Shown here piece by piece: positions 49,603-64,000 of a stretch of DNA of 64,000 nucleotides. A model generated the notes under the pieces. The model made no database searches. It was not told the DNA's origin and saw nothing but the letters and a program-made list of their open reading frames with translations. How positions within the stretch are numbered: position 1 is the stretch's first letter; each line of letters begins with the position of its first letter. The position numbers and the translations under genes are program-made. The stretch comes from Centroberyx gerrardi. Taxonomy: Eukaryota; Chordata; Actinopteri; Beryciformes; Berycidae. The stretch spans positions 23,469,784-23,533,783 of the forward strand of contig NC_136004.1 of the NCBI RefSeq assembly GCF_048128805.1, given 5' to 3'.

Positions 49603-52600
49603 TACGTTAAAGGGTTTAGTTAAAAGCTTAATCATGGGAGGAGGAAATGAGGAGGAGGCACAGTAGCAATGAAAAAGGGGAGAGAAAGAGACAAAGAGGA
49701 AGTGAAGGGGAGACAACAGAGAGAAAGACCGCATAATATACACATGTATGGAAGGTAGCTTTCTCTTTTTCTCTCTCACACATTCTTCTACCTTCTCTCT
49801 ATCAGACAGATAGATAATATTACTAACAATACATACTATATATTGTTATTCCATGTAATGATGGGTTTCTGTAGTGTCTGTTTGGGAGAGAAATGTACTG
49901 TTTGCCTTTCTTTCGTTTTTCTCGAACACTGTCGGTGCACATTTGCTTTGGCAATACTGTTACAGAACAGTAATGAACAAAACAAAATAAAGCTTGTTGA
50001 ATTGAGTTGAATTAACACACAAACACAACACATGACTATTGTTTTGCTCTCATACAATTTCATTTTTCAACTACTAGACAGAAAAAAACACACACAATAC
50101 ACACACCCATACACACACACAAACAAACACACACACACACACACTCCAGTCTCACCATTCTTGAGGGCCTGCATTAGCGCGTCAGAGTACCGCAGCACCC
50201 CGAGGTGGACCAGCGCCTGTGGGACCCTGTAGTCGGCGAACATGGTGAGACAGTCCAGGTTGGGGATGTCTCCCTCTCCTCTGGCCTCCATGATGCCCCA
50301 GAAATCTGCCACCAGGATCTGAGCTCGCTTGTAGAACGAGATCCTCTGACCCTGAAACAAGCAGCAGGACGGCTCCACTGTTTACACATGCTGTTTGTTT
50401 GTTTGTTCTTTCTGCCTATCTAACCTGGCAGAAAAGTAATTGCTATTCACAGACAGACAGATATTCTCATGCAAAATTAACATCATGGCATCCTTGTGTG
50501 TGCAGAGAATATTATGTATTCCTTCATAGATTGTTGCAATTTATACAACAGTTCCGGTCGAGTAATATGATTGGACAGGAGGCTGATATACAGTATAACA
50601 GCACTGGGACGTTTTACTATACGTATCACTCCGCTTTACAGCTGTTCTAATACAAACAGTTTATGTGTTGCTTGGCAACACTTGGTAGTGGAATCGTGAG
50701 GGAACTGTTTTGTTGGCGGAGACAAATAAAAGACAAAAATCATGACCATAATAAATAGCTTTGTTTATAGAACTGTTGTATAAATAATATGAAGAGAGAG
50801 CATTAGACTATCTGCCACTCTGTCTTTGGCCAGGAGATGGAACTCTCACATCACTGCTCACATTATGCTGAATGATCAATACATGACTGTAGCACGGATC
50901 ACATACACTTAGTATGTGCTTTCAAAGTATTGTTTATGCTATGAATGTGTGTGTTCTATGTTTTTACAAATGCAAGCACAACTCGGTCAAGAAAATCCTC
51001 CTTAGGTGCACGGCCAAAGATTAATACACGTCGTTTGTGCTCTATAGCTGCCCATTCAAATATATGACAAAAGGACATTAAGAGTGCTGGCTTTTCTTTC
51101 CTCATGTATTCTTCTATGTTTTTACTACCTTGTGGATTCAAAAATGTCCACACAATTATAGAAAACCCTGAAAAGTAGTCACGGCTTTTCTAGACCTCAG
51201 TAAGAAATGCCTTTTTTTTAGGGTAAGGGATTAGTACTAGAATTAGAAATCGGTTAAGGTTAGACTAAGGGTTAAGTTGGACAAGTTGTGATGACGGTTA
51301 AGACTGGGATAAAAGGGACAAATTTAAGTCAACAGAAGGATGTGTGCGTTATGTGTTCATGCGATGCTGTACTTCTTCTCTCCGTCTTTGCTCCTGTCAC
51401 TCTAACCTCGTATGTCGTTTCGTCCCGGTAGGAGGGCAGCTTTTCCACGATGAGTTCCACCATCTTCCGGGCGTCGTTCCCGGCTTGGCTGATAAAGCTC
51501 CGGAAGCTTCCTCCGTGTTCCAGCAGCACGCGGCCGCCTTCGGTGAGCACCTTGTTAAATATATCCAGTAGGTGATATGTTCGAATTTAACAACAAGGAT
51601 GGGTAGGAGGTTAAGCGTTGTATACGCTCAATTTCCCCTTGTAATAAAGGGAATACAGTTCAGGTCATAATGTAACAATAAGACACAAGAGGATGTTGTT
51701 ATGGATGTAATTATGGAAATGACGGTGATAACAAGGCAAGGTACAAGAAAGAAAGATCGATAACCATCTCCCTAGTTAGAGCAGGAGTTAGCATAACAAA
51801 CAATTCCATTTTTGATAAGGCATAGCTAGCTTATGAAGTTATAAAACAAGAGGCACTTGCTGCCTAATGTCCCGCCATAATCACCATTAATTAACCATGG
51901 GATGATTCGATACGCAATATGGGGTTCACGATTCAATACAACCATGATGCGATGTAATGAATAAAAGTTCAATGACAACAGAGTATGATTGTGCCGAATT
52001 ATGTTTATTTCTGAGCCACAAATCTTTCTAGCAATGGCACTGGCTTGCTAGAATGTCAAAAAAATGTAAAATGTCATTACAAAGTGTAATGTCTCATTTG
52101 TGATTACTGCAGCAGAATAAAATGTAGCTGATATCGCGATTAATTTTCTGCCCCACGATACGTATTGTCACATTTTTGTATTGTGATATATTGAATTTCA
52201 ATATATCGTCCCATCCCTAATAACCAGTTATTCTAATGAGGTCATTAATGAAGCTAATTAATGCATTAAATACAAAAAGTTTCTATGCGAACCTACTTAT
52301 CTGTGTGGCATTAATATGAACTCTGTATCCTAAAGCATTAAGGAGTTATAGTAGTTTCAAGAAAAGCAGTTTTTCCTCATTAATATGCAAATGTATGCAG
52401 CAAGGTGCTCCATCAGATCATCTACTGTATAGATGGAGCCTGTGGTGTAAGTATGAAGTTTCTATCATGTATTGTTTTGGAGTTATGTGACAGAGAGGGA
52501 CAAGACATGACAACATCAAGTCCTGCAGACCATGTAAAATGGAGGCGGGACTTAACAAGACAGTGTTAGTACCTGGTGGCGCTCCTGCAGCATGGGCATG

Positions 52601-55600
52601 GGTGTGGCGTTGTCTGATCGCAGGACACGTCCCAACTCCTCCATACTCATCTGAGAGAAGTACTTCGGATCGGTGATGGGCACACCTGAGGAGCGAGGGG
52701 AAGAGAAGGAACGGATGGGAACGAGATTTATTCTTAGCCAGGAACTACTACAGAGAAAAAACATCAGAAAAAAGTGGGTATTCAGGGTTAATAATGGTAT
52801 AAAGTTATAAAGTTCTACTTGGCTATAATGACAGGAAATTAACTCCACAGTGACCATTTCTGCTGAGAGGCACAAAGACGTAATTTATTCTGATCTCACA
52901 CCGTCAAAACCTTGAGATTCACACTCTGGAGCGAGCTACCTGTGCTTTTCCGAGAGAATGTCTTGTAATTATAAAGGCCACAGTGAACACCCATGGAGAA
53001 CACTTTTCCATATGAGATATAATTGATTCATATCCGGAGTCATTCATGCTAATTATGAATGGTGCACCGACGCATGCAGAGCTAAAAGCAATTTCCCAGC
53101 AGTCCAAGTGTAAGTGAAGGGCATATACACAGTAATGAGCAATAGGAATGCATAAGACAACAAAAGAACTGAACCATCAAAAAAAGGGGCTTGTATAGGC
53201 ATCTATTGCTCAAGAGACTAAGCCAACAAAAATGTTAAATCAATCTAAAAACAAGACTCTATCCAGAGGGCAGGAACCAGTCACAGTGGCAAGTAGTGGT
53301 AAATTTAACTACTGTACAAGCCAGATTGTTTCTTTTAGAATAGAAGAGAACCTGGTTTTAATAGCAGCTATCATGTAAGCTTGGTGACAAATTCTGTCAA
53401 AACGTTGCACGCTAAAAGCAGCGGGACAGCGATTGTGCATCACCTCTACTTTGTGCCCTGGACCTGGGAGAAGATGGCCAGATGTGTGCAAGCTAAATCA
53501 ATTTTCAGTTCAGTAAATCAATACATTTTTAAATTCTGATAATTGTATTTTACCTAATTCAAATGCTGTCAAAGCCTTTCCACCCACCATGAAAAGAAAT
53601 TCTGGGGGAATGTTTGCCCACAAGGGTGGAAGTAACTAATTACATTTACTCATGGTACTGTAATTGAGTAGCTTTTTTGTGTACTTGTACTTTTTGGAGT
53701 ATTTTTTAAGGTCAGTAATTCTGCTTGTACTTAAGTACATTTTTGCTTAAGTATTGTATTTCACTACATTTCAAGTCACATCCATTACAGAGTGAAAATT
53801 TTGTGTCTCTCTCCGTAAGCAACAGAAACTGGACAATCATAAATGGACAAATTGTGAAGCCATTCACAGTGAATGATCGGCTTTACTGTGTACACTTTAT
53901 TTTTGTAATTTGGTAATTTCCAAATTTTCTATTTAAAAGAATCAAATGTGAACTCTCATCGTTTTAGAATTGCATGGGAAAGATCACATCTAACAACATT
54001 CTCTTTTCTAAAAAGTAATCAGTATCAGTAACTTTTACTCTGAGTACATTTTAAATGAGCTAATTTTTTACTTTTACCTCAGTAGATTTTTACACCAGTA
54101 CTTTTACTTCTATTTAAGTAAAATATCAGCAAAGTAACAATACGTATACTTGAGTAGGAAAATCTAGTACTCCACCATCTTTCCACCATCATCTCTCCTT
54201 TTCACAGGTTCTCCATTCAGTGAAAGACTGGGCTTCGGTCCCTACAGGCTCTCACCTTCCTCCATGGCCCGAGTGATGGCAGCACACAGAGTCATGTAGC
54301 CTCTGTACGTGGTTCCTCTGTAGGTCACCTCACACTGCTGGCTTTCTGTCTCTGGCCAAAAGGAGAAGTTCATGGTGTCCACCACAAACACCCAGTTCAG
54401 GGCCTGCAGTGTGGAAGACAGAATTTGTCAAGACAGAGTGAAGAAAAGGGCGTAACCTCACAGTTAAGGTGCTGGAAGCTGTGTAGTGAACTGAAAAAGG
54501 CATCCGTTGGTGAGCAAGTAAGGGGGAACGTTTATTATAAACCAACACATTTCGGCGATCACAGCCTTCATGAAGGATCCAGGTGGGTCATTAGGGACCA
54601 GACCCAGACCTTGACAGACAAAATGCTAAAATTGGTAGTCTGAAATTGGTAGAATGAAATAATTAAAGACAGCCAGACGACATGGCCCTTACAGAAGTGA
54701 CAATGGAACATACTGTGGCTTTTCCATCTTGAACCACACTGTTCTATAACAAGTAAATTACACAGGAGTCAATTACAGGAGTCACGCTCCTATGTGGGTC
54801 CACTGTAACTCCGTGGGTACAGCATGACACTCTCATTGCCGGAATTAGGGATTTGATTTCCATGGGGGAACACAGGAAAAAGTGGGCACTCGTTGTATTG
54901 CAAGACACTTTGGACAAAAGACTCCATCAAGTGTGTGTAATGGTCTCTCCATTTTCAAGTTTTGCGGAAGTAAAATTTCTAAGTGGGCCAATGTGGGACC
55001 GACACTTGTGTACCTGATGGCTGCTCTAGGTAACAAGTTCAATTTATTTCCCCAATGTCTGAATAAACACAGTTGTTAAAAAATAATTCTTGTGTAGGGC
55101 CCATAAACAATGAACTTCTAAGATGTGATGGCATCATTGTGATTTTATTGGTTCTGCGACAGATTTCATTGGGAGATCGTGAGTTTCACGGGTCACAAGG
55201 GAGCAGTTACCAAAGCTTACTAATCATAAAATGCTTCTCAAATTTTATAAAGCTTGCCTATTTTCAAATCTGTAACTTGGGTTTAATTTTAAATGTTATC
55301 TAAAACACCAACAATTACACATCACCCTTTTTCACTGTCATCAGCAACATGTAACGTTACAAATTGTCTGCATTTACAAATGTACACTAGACAACACTAA
55401 CAACAATAGAAAACACAAACAAGTGTTTAATTTTGCAAGTGATAAAAACTGAAAACATACTGTCTAGTGACCGTCTTAAAATTCCCTCCATCATCTGTTC
55501 TGCTTTTGTGTGTCTTGTGCTTTTCCTGATGTTTGTCATATATAATTCTGTTCTATGGTTGATTGTTATGATAAACGGCTATATAAATAAACAAACTTGA

Positions 55601-56037
55601 ACTTATTCTGCATTATTAGTGCAGTGTTGCTGCTGCCTACTTTTTTCACAAATGCTGTAAAAGTAGAAGTCAAAACGGGCAAAACTGTAACACAAAGTCT
55701 CTGGATAGCAAATTGTTCCTGGCACTGTCTGACAGCTGAAAAGAGAACAGAAAACTCTGATATTTTGAACTACATCTTTCATGTGCGAAGGAACAGCAGT
55801 GGTTCACTATTCATGTACGCTGCATGCGGTGAAGAGTGAGAGACTCCCCTGGTCAGAGGTGGGTGCCGGGGCCAACGGATTGGCTTTCTTCCAGCCGCTG
55901 GCAGTGAGATCCTCGCTGTGGCGGAGCGTGTAGAGCATCTCCGCCACCCTCCGCACCCCCTCCTCCTCCACAAACACATCCTGACTGCGCTCCGCCACAA
56001 ACCGGCCAGACTCACGGGGAGAGAGAGGCGGCTCCAT
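49315..56037 (-). CDS. qng1: Queuosine 5'-phosphate N-glycosylase/hydrolase (C9orf64/DUF2419)
   Basis: Six exons on the minus strand: 56037-55849, 54403-54256, 52685-52573, 51550-51407, 50351-50156 and 49544-49315 (1020 nt, 339 aa; human 341). Recognised blocks in order are [41 protein letters not shown], a [20 protein letters not shown] segment, [54 protein letters not shown] (about 233-248), [16 protein letters not shown] and the C-terminus IHHTRCIYY. The enzyme releases queuine from queuosine monophosphate so the base can be reused for tRNA modification. The exon 1 end is set by homology: the next bases are GGGAGT, not GT. The nearest in-phase GT donor (after 55819) would add ten residues. 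All other junctions are canonical and in frame. Confidence 0.9.
49549..49600. repeat. GGGA/(GA)n tract before qng1 exon 6
   Basis: In gene sense a long CT-rich tract directly upstream of the last exon's CCCTCCCAG acceptor. Confidence 0.85.
51897..52221. mobile_element. hAT MITE, diverged
   Basis: The left end GGGATGATTCGATACGCAATATGG and the right end GATATATTGAATTTCAATATATCGTCCCATCCCTA are imperfect inverted copies of the TAGGGATGGGACGATA terminus. It is about 325 bp, without coding capacity, in qng1 intron 3. Flanks (TTAACCAT/ATAACCAG) are similar but not an exact duplication. Confidence 0.55.
53626..54178. mobile_element. Teleost short interspersed DNA repeat
   Basis: Bounded by GGTGGAAGTAACTAATTACATTTACTC on the left and GTATACTTGAGTAGGAAAATCTAGTACTCCACC on the right, which are inverted relative to each other (GGTGGAGTACTAG... 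when reversed). AT-rich body with many TACTTTTACT phrases and no coding frame. It occupies qng1 intron 2. Confidence 0.6.
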
Positions 56038-56174
56038 GATGAAGACTGTACAGAGGAGAAATACACATGAAGGGACACATGGAGGCGTACAAGCATGCAT
56101 ACACACACACAAACACCCACACATTGGCATGTGGTTGAAGTTTATGCAGTTGGATTTCCGCTATTATCCTAGAG

Positions 56175-56489
56175 CAGTGATTCTCGACCTTTTCATATCA
56201 AGGACCCCTAATTTAGTACACATTAGGGCCACGAACCGCCATTTGATGAGATTTTGTCTCTTGAACCCAAATCTGAGAATATTTTTATTGTTAGATACGA
56301 TTTTGTCCAGAATTCTGTGACTATCTGTATTGTAGGTACAGGAGAGAGTACAGTGAAACTCTGACCAAAATAGTCATTCTTCTACATTCTCTAAATGTGT
56401 TAACTTCTTGTAAATAAAATAATGCTAAAGTTAATCAATTTGCTGGGGACCCTCTGGAACCCCCTCGGACCGCACGTTGAGAACCACTA
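56175..56489. mobile_element. hAT MITE with perfect 8-bp TSD upstream of qng1
   Basis: The 8-mer TCCTAGAG flanks both ends (56167-56174 and 56490-56497). Termini are inverted: CAGTGATTCTCGAC at the left and TAGTGGTTCTCAAC when the right end is reversed. The 315-bp body has no coding frame. It sits 138 bp upstream of the qng1 start codon, inside the presumed promoter or 5' UTR. Confidence 0.75.
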
Positions 56490-56696
56490 TCCTAGAGAAC
56501 CAGTACCCACAATGCCGACTTGGAGCGTCTGCCCTACACTCTGGTTATACGTTCATGCATTTATGCGTTATTTGTCAAAGCAGGCATTCACCTGCAGACG
56601 TTTCTGACGAGGTAACTGTGAAAGCAGTGATATCCTCTGACATGTAAACGCATGAACGTGTCCAAAATAAATTCAGCGTGTTCTAGGAGTGTTGCA

Positions 56697-56930
56697 CTTT
56701 ATTGATCCCCTTTGGGAAATTCAGGTGCCACAGCAGCAATTGGCGGAACAATGCCAAGGAACTCAAGTACAGGAAGGTAATAAAAGAAAAGAGGTAATAA
56801 AATAAAATAAAGGAAATGTACATAATATAAAACTATAGAGACAGTGCAAATAAATGCAAATAATAAATGCAGATATGTGTCTAACGCCTGTGTCTCCACT
56901 GTGAGTCTGTGTAAATTCTTGGCGTAACCT
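56697..56930 (-). mobile_element. Retroposon 3' tail fragment
   Basis: Begins CTTTATTGATCCCCTTTGGGAAATTC, the reverse of the fish SINE/LINE tail AATTTCCC..GGGATCAATAAAG. It is followed by AATAAAATAAAATAAAGG-type sequence typical of the adjacent 3' region. The body is not recognisable. Confidence 0.5.
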
Positions 56931-58210
56931 TAGAGGTTTGGTCAGAGAGGTGCGTGTTACGTTTCATTATACAGGAGTGGTAGTGAGGGAAGGGAGGAAA
57001 GGAGGAGGCATTTTGGGAGAAATGGGACGCAGCCTAGGAATAGTGAAAAAGCTTTGGGACGCACCTCGTTTCAACAGTCAACCAGTCGTAGTTTGTGTGA
57101 CAATGCGTAGTTCAATGCACAGACAACACAGTTAAACATCTGAGAGGTGCACATCGCCCACGCAGCAGATGCAAAACAGACTAATCGCCTGAAAAGCATC
57201 TTTACTCCTCCCCCTTTCCTCCCCCTCCCTCACTACCACTCCTCTCCTGCACCATGGAGGAGACGAGGGGAGGCCATTTGGGACCAAGGAGGGACAGTTT
57301 ATTTGCTACTCAATCATCAAAAATGGACATCTGCTATTGATGAAGTGGCCCTATCATAACTGACGTAGCCCAAGCCCACAATACGCCTCATAGCCAATCA
57401 AAGTTTCTATGCAGACCAAGCTCATATTCATATTAATCTGATGAATGTTCATTTGATAATCAACCCTGGCTATACAGTAAGTCAGTGCTCATGGAGGAAC
57501 CTTTTTCCTCAGCCTACACTGGTCGATACATTTTCCTCAGTGGGCCCAATTCCAACAAATTTGACTCAAATATTGCTTTTGTGAGATATTATAAATTAAA
57601 ACAGGCCCATCCTACATATCATAATCCTTTACACCCTTATGTTTCCCTTAGGTTTTTTTTTTTTCCAAGTTTTGCCTATGATGTTATATTCTGGGTGTGA
57701 TCACACTGACGTCACCACCCCCAAAATTGAAAAGACTTCCTGTGGAGGAAAGGAAACACCTGTGCATCCCCCTCCACCGAAGGAGACTTCGGGAGCGGCT
57801 TCTGATTGGGAGGAACAGCAAGCAGCATCAATTTCCGGGTCACGGAGTAAAGGAGGAGATAGTGGGCGAAAGGAGGAGTGATTTTTGGAGCTTTGGGGTG
57901 CAAACATCCTTGCACACAGACTTTAAGGTGCCACACAGTTTGTAGACAATAAAAAATAAGTAGCTACACAGCCAACATTGGCCTCGGGTTCCAGACTTCT
58001 TCTACGGCTGTTTTTTTAAGCTTGTGCAATGCTGTCATCTTGTGTACAGATTATATAATTAAACACAGCATGCACATGCATAAAAGCCCTGCACATATTA
58101 AGCACACGGCGCACAGAAACCAGACTGCGCGCAGCTTTATACCGAGTCCACGGTGCTGCTGGAGGTTCGTTCAGCCGGGGCTTCTAATGCCCATTACTAA
58201 AACCAAATAA

Positions 58211-58440
58211 CTAAATTATGTCCTTCTCTGCCCGCTTCCATTCATTTAAAAGCCTTCTGGCCTTTTCCCCCTCCATCTGAAGTGTCATATGGTGGCGAAT
58301 AATGATATGTTCCCCGTCAAACCGATAATGGAGCACAGTGCGGCCCACTGAATGAAATTCATTTTCACTATTCTTGCTGTGGTGAATCACAGCCACTCTC
58401 CAGTCTGAAGAAAATTATTTAGTTGACGCTTTTTTCTGGA
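58211..58440 (-). other. Unexplained open frame or conserved noncoding element
   Basis: On the minus strand an open frame runs from a TTTTCTTCAG acceptor-like site (about 58425-58416) to a TAG at 58213-58211. It encodes a non-repetitive peptide (...TVLHYRFDGEHIIIRHHMT...KARRLLNEWKRAEKDII), with no ATG before residue 40 or so. I do not recognise a family. It may be a terminal exon of an unseen transcript, or a conserved noncoding element whose frame is open by chance. Confidence 0.3.
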
Positions 58441-59864
58441 AAAAGCACTGTAGTATTGTCCGTGGGTCATTCAGTAGGCCACTTATAGTGCCTTACTACA
58501 GCTGTCACTATTCCTGTTATTCAGTAAAAAGCGCATCTGAGTGTAAAAACACTTTACTTTGGCCCTTGACTTTGCCCCATGTTACATATATTTCACAAGC
58601 CAATGTACTTTCACTCTGCTGTACAATCCTGCATGTCTTGTTCGATACACACACACATCACTTGCCATCTCATCTAAATGAAGTGCTGTTAAACGGGATT
58701 TCAGTTAATTAGGCTACTTGTGCTTTATCGTGTAAAAAGGTTGACTTACATTTACTGAAGGCAAGGAAAACTTCCTGCAGACTGCAAGCTCATGTGCTTC
58801 GTCGCTTACTTTCCACTACCTGGTTTCACGCTGTTGACCAATCAGAGGCTCTCCTTTGGAACCGTCACTGGCTGATAGACCAATCATGTGAAGTCATGAC
58901 AGAAAACCCGGCAGACAACACTGGTATGTTCTTGAGCAGGCAATTCTCAAATATAACACTATTATGGAAAAACATGATTAAATATTATACTTAAGTCTCA
59001 AGTGTGCAAATTCCAAGCAGTATTCAGAGATAAAAATGCATCGTGGATAAAAAAAAGATGATCAAAAGGTCCTATGAGGTTTGAGTGTTTCTAATTTATA
59101 AGCAAGACCGTGATTAACTTGTCATGTGGAAGTCACTTTGTACTTTCAGCCTTGAAGCCATAACTGTCTTGGTACACACCCACATGATGGCAGCAAGGCA
59201 TTCTCCAAAAACAATCACGTCCCTCTAGTTGCTTTTAACAAAATGTTTCCTCAGCACAGAATTAGTAAAAAAAACAGTTGCAAAAAATGCCAAAGGGAGT
59301 TTCAATCAGCAAGCTTATTAAAACAACACAAGTCGGTTCAGTAAAAAGTGGCATTATCTTTATTCATTTTACAATTTGACAGTGTGAAGTCTACAGCATG
59401 GAGAACAAACAAGTGTAGAACACAGGAAACTGCAGGAACAAAACAGACAACTTCCACATCATTGCCAAGTCTCCCATACAATGTCATCATAACAAATTAC
59501 AAGCTACATGTTTCCATTTCAGAAGGTTACTCAAACAATTCAGATTGATCTCGAATAACTACCATGAATATGCTTACAAAACAGTCAGACTGTCCTGTAT
59601 CTTAAAGTTTACAACTGAGTAGCGTGTCAGGGTTATTATTTTCCACAAAATTCAGAGCCCCGAACTCACAACACCCCAAAACTGAAACCACTTGAAAGAA
59701 GACTACAATTTCCTACATCTCTTAAAAATAATAATCATAAAATGTTCCATATAAAAAAGAAAAGTAGCTTACATTCTGCACGTTGCACTGAGTGGTAATG
59801 GGGTACAACTGTGTGAGAGAGACCAATACAGACAACGAGAGAAAGCACGCCCACCCACACACAT

Positions 59865-59869
<5 letters not shown>

Positions 59870-59903
<34 letters not shown>
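59870..59903. repeat. (CA)n in the hnrnpk 3' UTR
   Basis: About 34 bp of CA (UG in the hnrnpk mRNA). Confidence 0.92.
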
Positions 59904-59905
<2 letters not shown>

Positions 59906-60313
59906 ACAGATTCACTCAGAGACACAAACATACACTTACAAGTCATAAAAAAAAAATGAAATCCATCCAAAAATAAAGGTTATGTTTATTTTTGTCTGTC
60001 AGGAGACTCTGAAGAATATTTTGATAGACATGTGAGTGTTGAAAAACAAAACGAAAAAAAAAAAAAAAAAAAAAAAAAAACAGTCACAGAGTGTGTGAGA
60101 TAAGTAATGGACTACACTCTTTAAAAAAAAAAAAATGCAGAACATCTACATTTTCTTTTACGCACAGGAATGTTGGACCTTATTTAAAAAATACAAAAAT
60201 AAAATTCAAAAAGAAACCCACAATCCAGGATAATAGTCTGAGGGGGCTGTGTTGGAGAGGGACAGAGGGGTTGGGGGGCAATCTGAGTCTGCTTCAATCT
60301 GAGTCTCCTGGGT

Positions 60314-63577
<3,264 letters not shown>

Positions 63578-64000
63578 CTGTAGAAAAAAAACACAAAGAC
63601 AGAAGGGTTACACAGAGCTAACCCATCTCTTTTCATCTTTCTACACATCACTGATGAATGCATAGAATGGAATAGCATACTGGAAGGATAAATGTATGGG
63701 TGATGCAGCAGCCTCTTCCATGGAGTAGACTCAACTGAAAGCCACCCAGTTTTCATCCATAAGCCAGACTCCTCCTCTCTCTCCTTCCCTCCCTCCATCC
63801 CCCCTTCCTGTCTCTCCTTGCATCTCCATCGGCCCCCATTTTCACCTGCTATTCAGCTGCTGCTGTCACCAGGGCAACAGGCGATTCAAAAAGCTGTTGC
63901 TGAGCAACGGCAGGCAGTATCCTGCCAGCTCTCAGAGAGCGAGAGAGAGGGAGAGAGAGAGAGACCTTCCAGTCTGTCAACAAAGCGTTATTATTGCCTA

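Larger units (their letters stand above)
56038..60313. other. hnrnpk 3' UTR and qng1 upstream spacer
   Basis: 59340-60313 is hnrnpk 3' UTR: reverse-strand AATAAA at 59364-59359, an A27 run (U27 in mRNA) at 60054-60080 and a CA repeat at 59870-59903. 56038-56170 is the qng1 5' flank, 56175-56489 a MITE, and 56697-56930 a SINE/LINE-tail fragment. 57100-59340 has no identifiable gene. 58211-58440 stands out as complex sequence with an open frame. Confidence 0.55.

Overview
This is vertebrate nuclear DNA, almost certainly from a ray-finned (teleost, probably percomorph) fish. Genes are split into short exons with GT-AG introns. Introns and spacers are full of CA/TG, GA/CT and homopolymer microsatellites, hAT-type MITEs and tRNA-derived SINEs. 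Gene order matches the human 9q21.32 block FRMD3-IDNK-UBQLN1-GKAP1-KIF27-QNG1(C9orf64)-HNRNPK. Gene names come from reading spliced exons and comparing them with remembered vertebrate proteins; no database search was run.

Layout, left to right. 1-9.7 kb is intron 1 of frmd3 (minus strand), which has only its first coding exon here (9697-9801). 11.4-14.9 kb is a complete five-exon gluconokinase gene, idnk (plus strand, 190 aa). 20.1-26.3 kb is a complete eleven-exon ubiquilin gene in the ubqln1 position (minus, 546 aa). 27.8-33.3 kb is gkap1 (minus, eleven coding exons, 383 aa). 35.6-47.9 kb is the ciliary kinesin kif27 (minus, fifteen coding exons, 1341 aa). 49.3-56.0 kb is the queuosine salvage enzyme gene qng1 (minus, six exons, 339 aa). 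60.3-64 kb is the 3' part of hnrnpk (minus, C-terminal 105 aa with the third KH domain), with the miR-7 hairpin in its last intron. All exon models keep reading frame across every junction. The one junction without a canonical donor at the expected place is qng1 exon 1/2.

The genes do not form an operon or a single pathway: gluconate kinase, ubiquitin shuttle, cGMP-kinase anchor, ciliary kinesin, queuine salvage and a poly(C)-binding RNA regulator. They are neighbours through conserved vertebrate synteny. The most interesting signals are: a well-formed alternative terminal exon in hnrnpk, next to a C16 tract and an RFX-type X-box; a kif27 gene with an X-box upstream, an apparent loss in its coiled coil and a tail that looks microsatellite-derived; a ubiquilin that has lost a very conserved internal block; UG repeats placed directly at many 3' splice sites; a broken-looking donor in qng1; and two hAT MITEs with perfect 8-bp target-site duplications. 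I saw no new multi-gene system, CRISPR array or prokaryotic feature.
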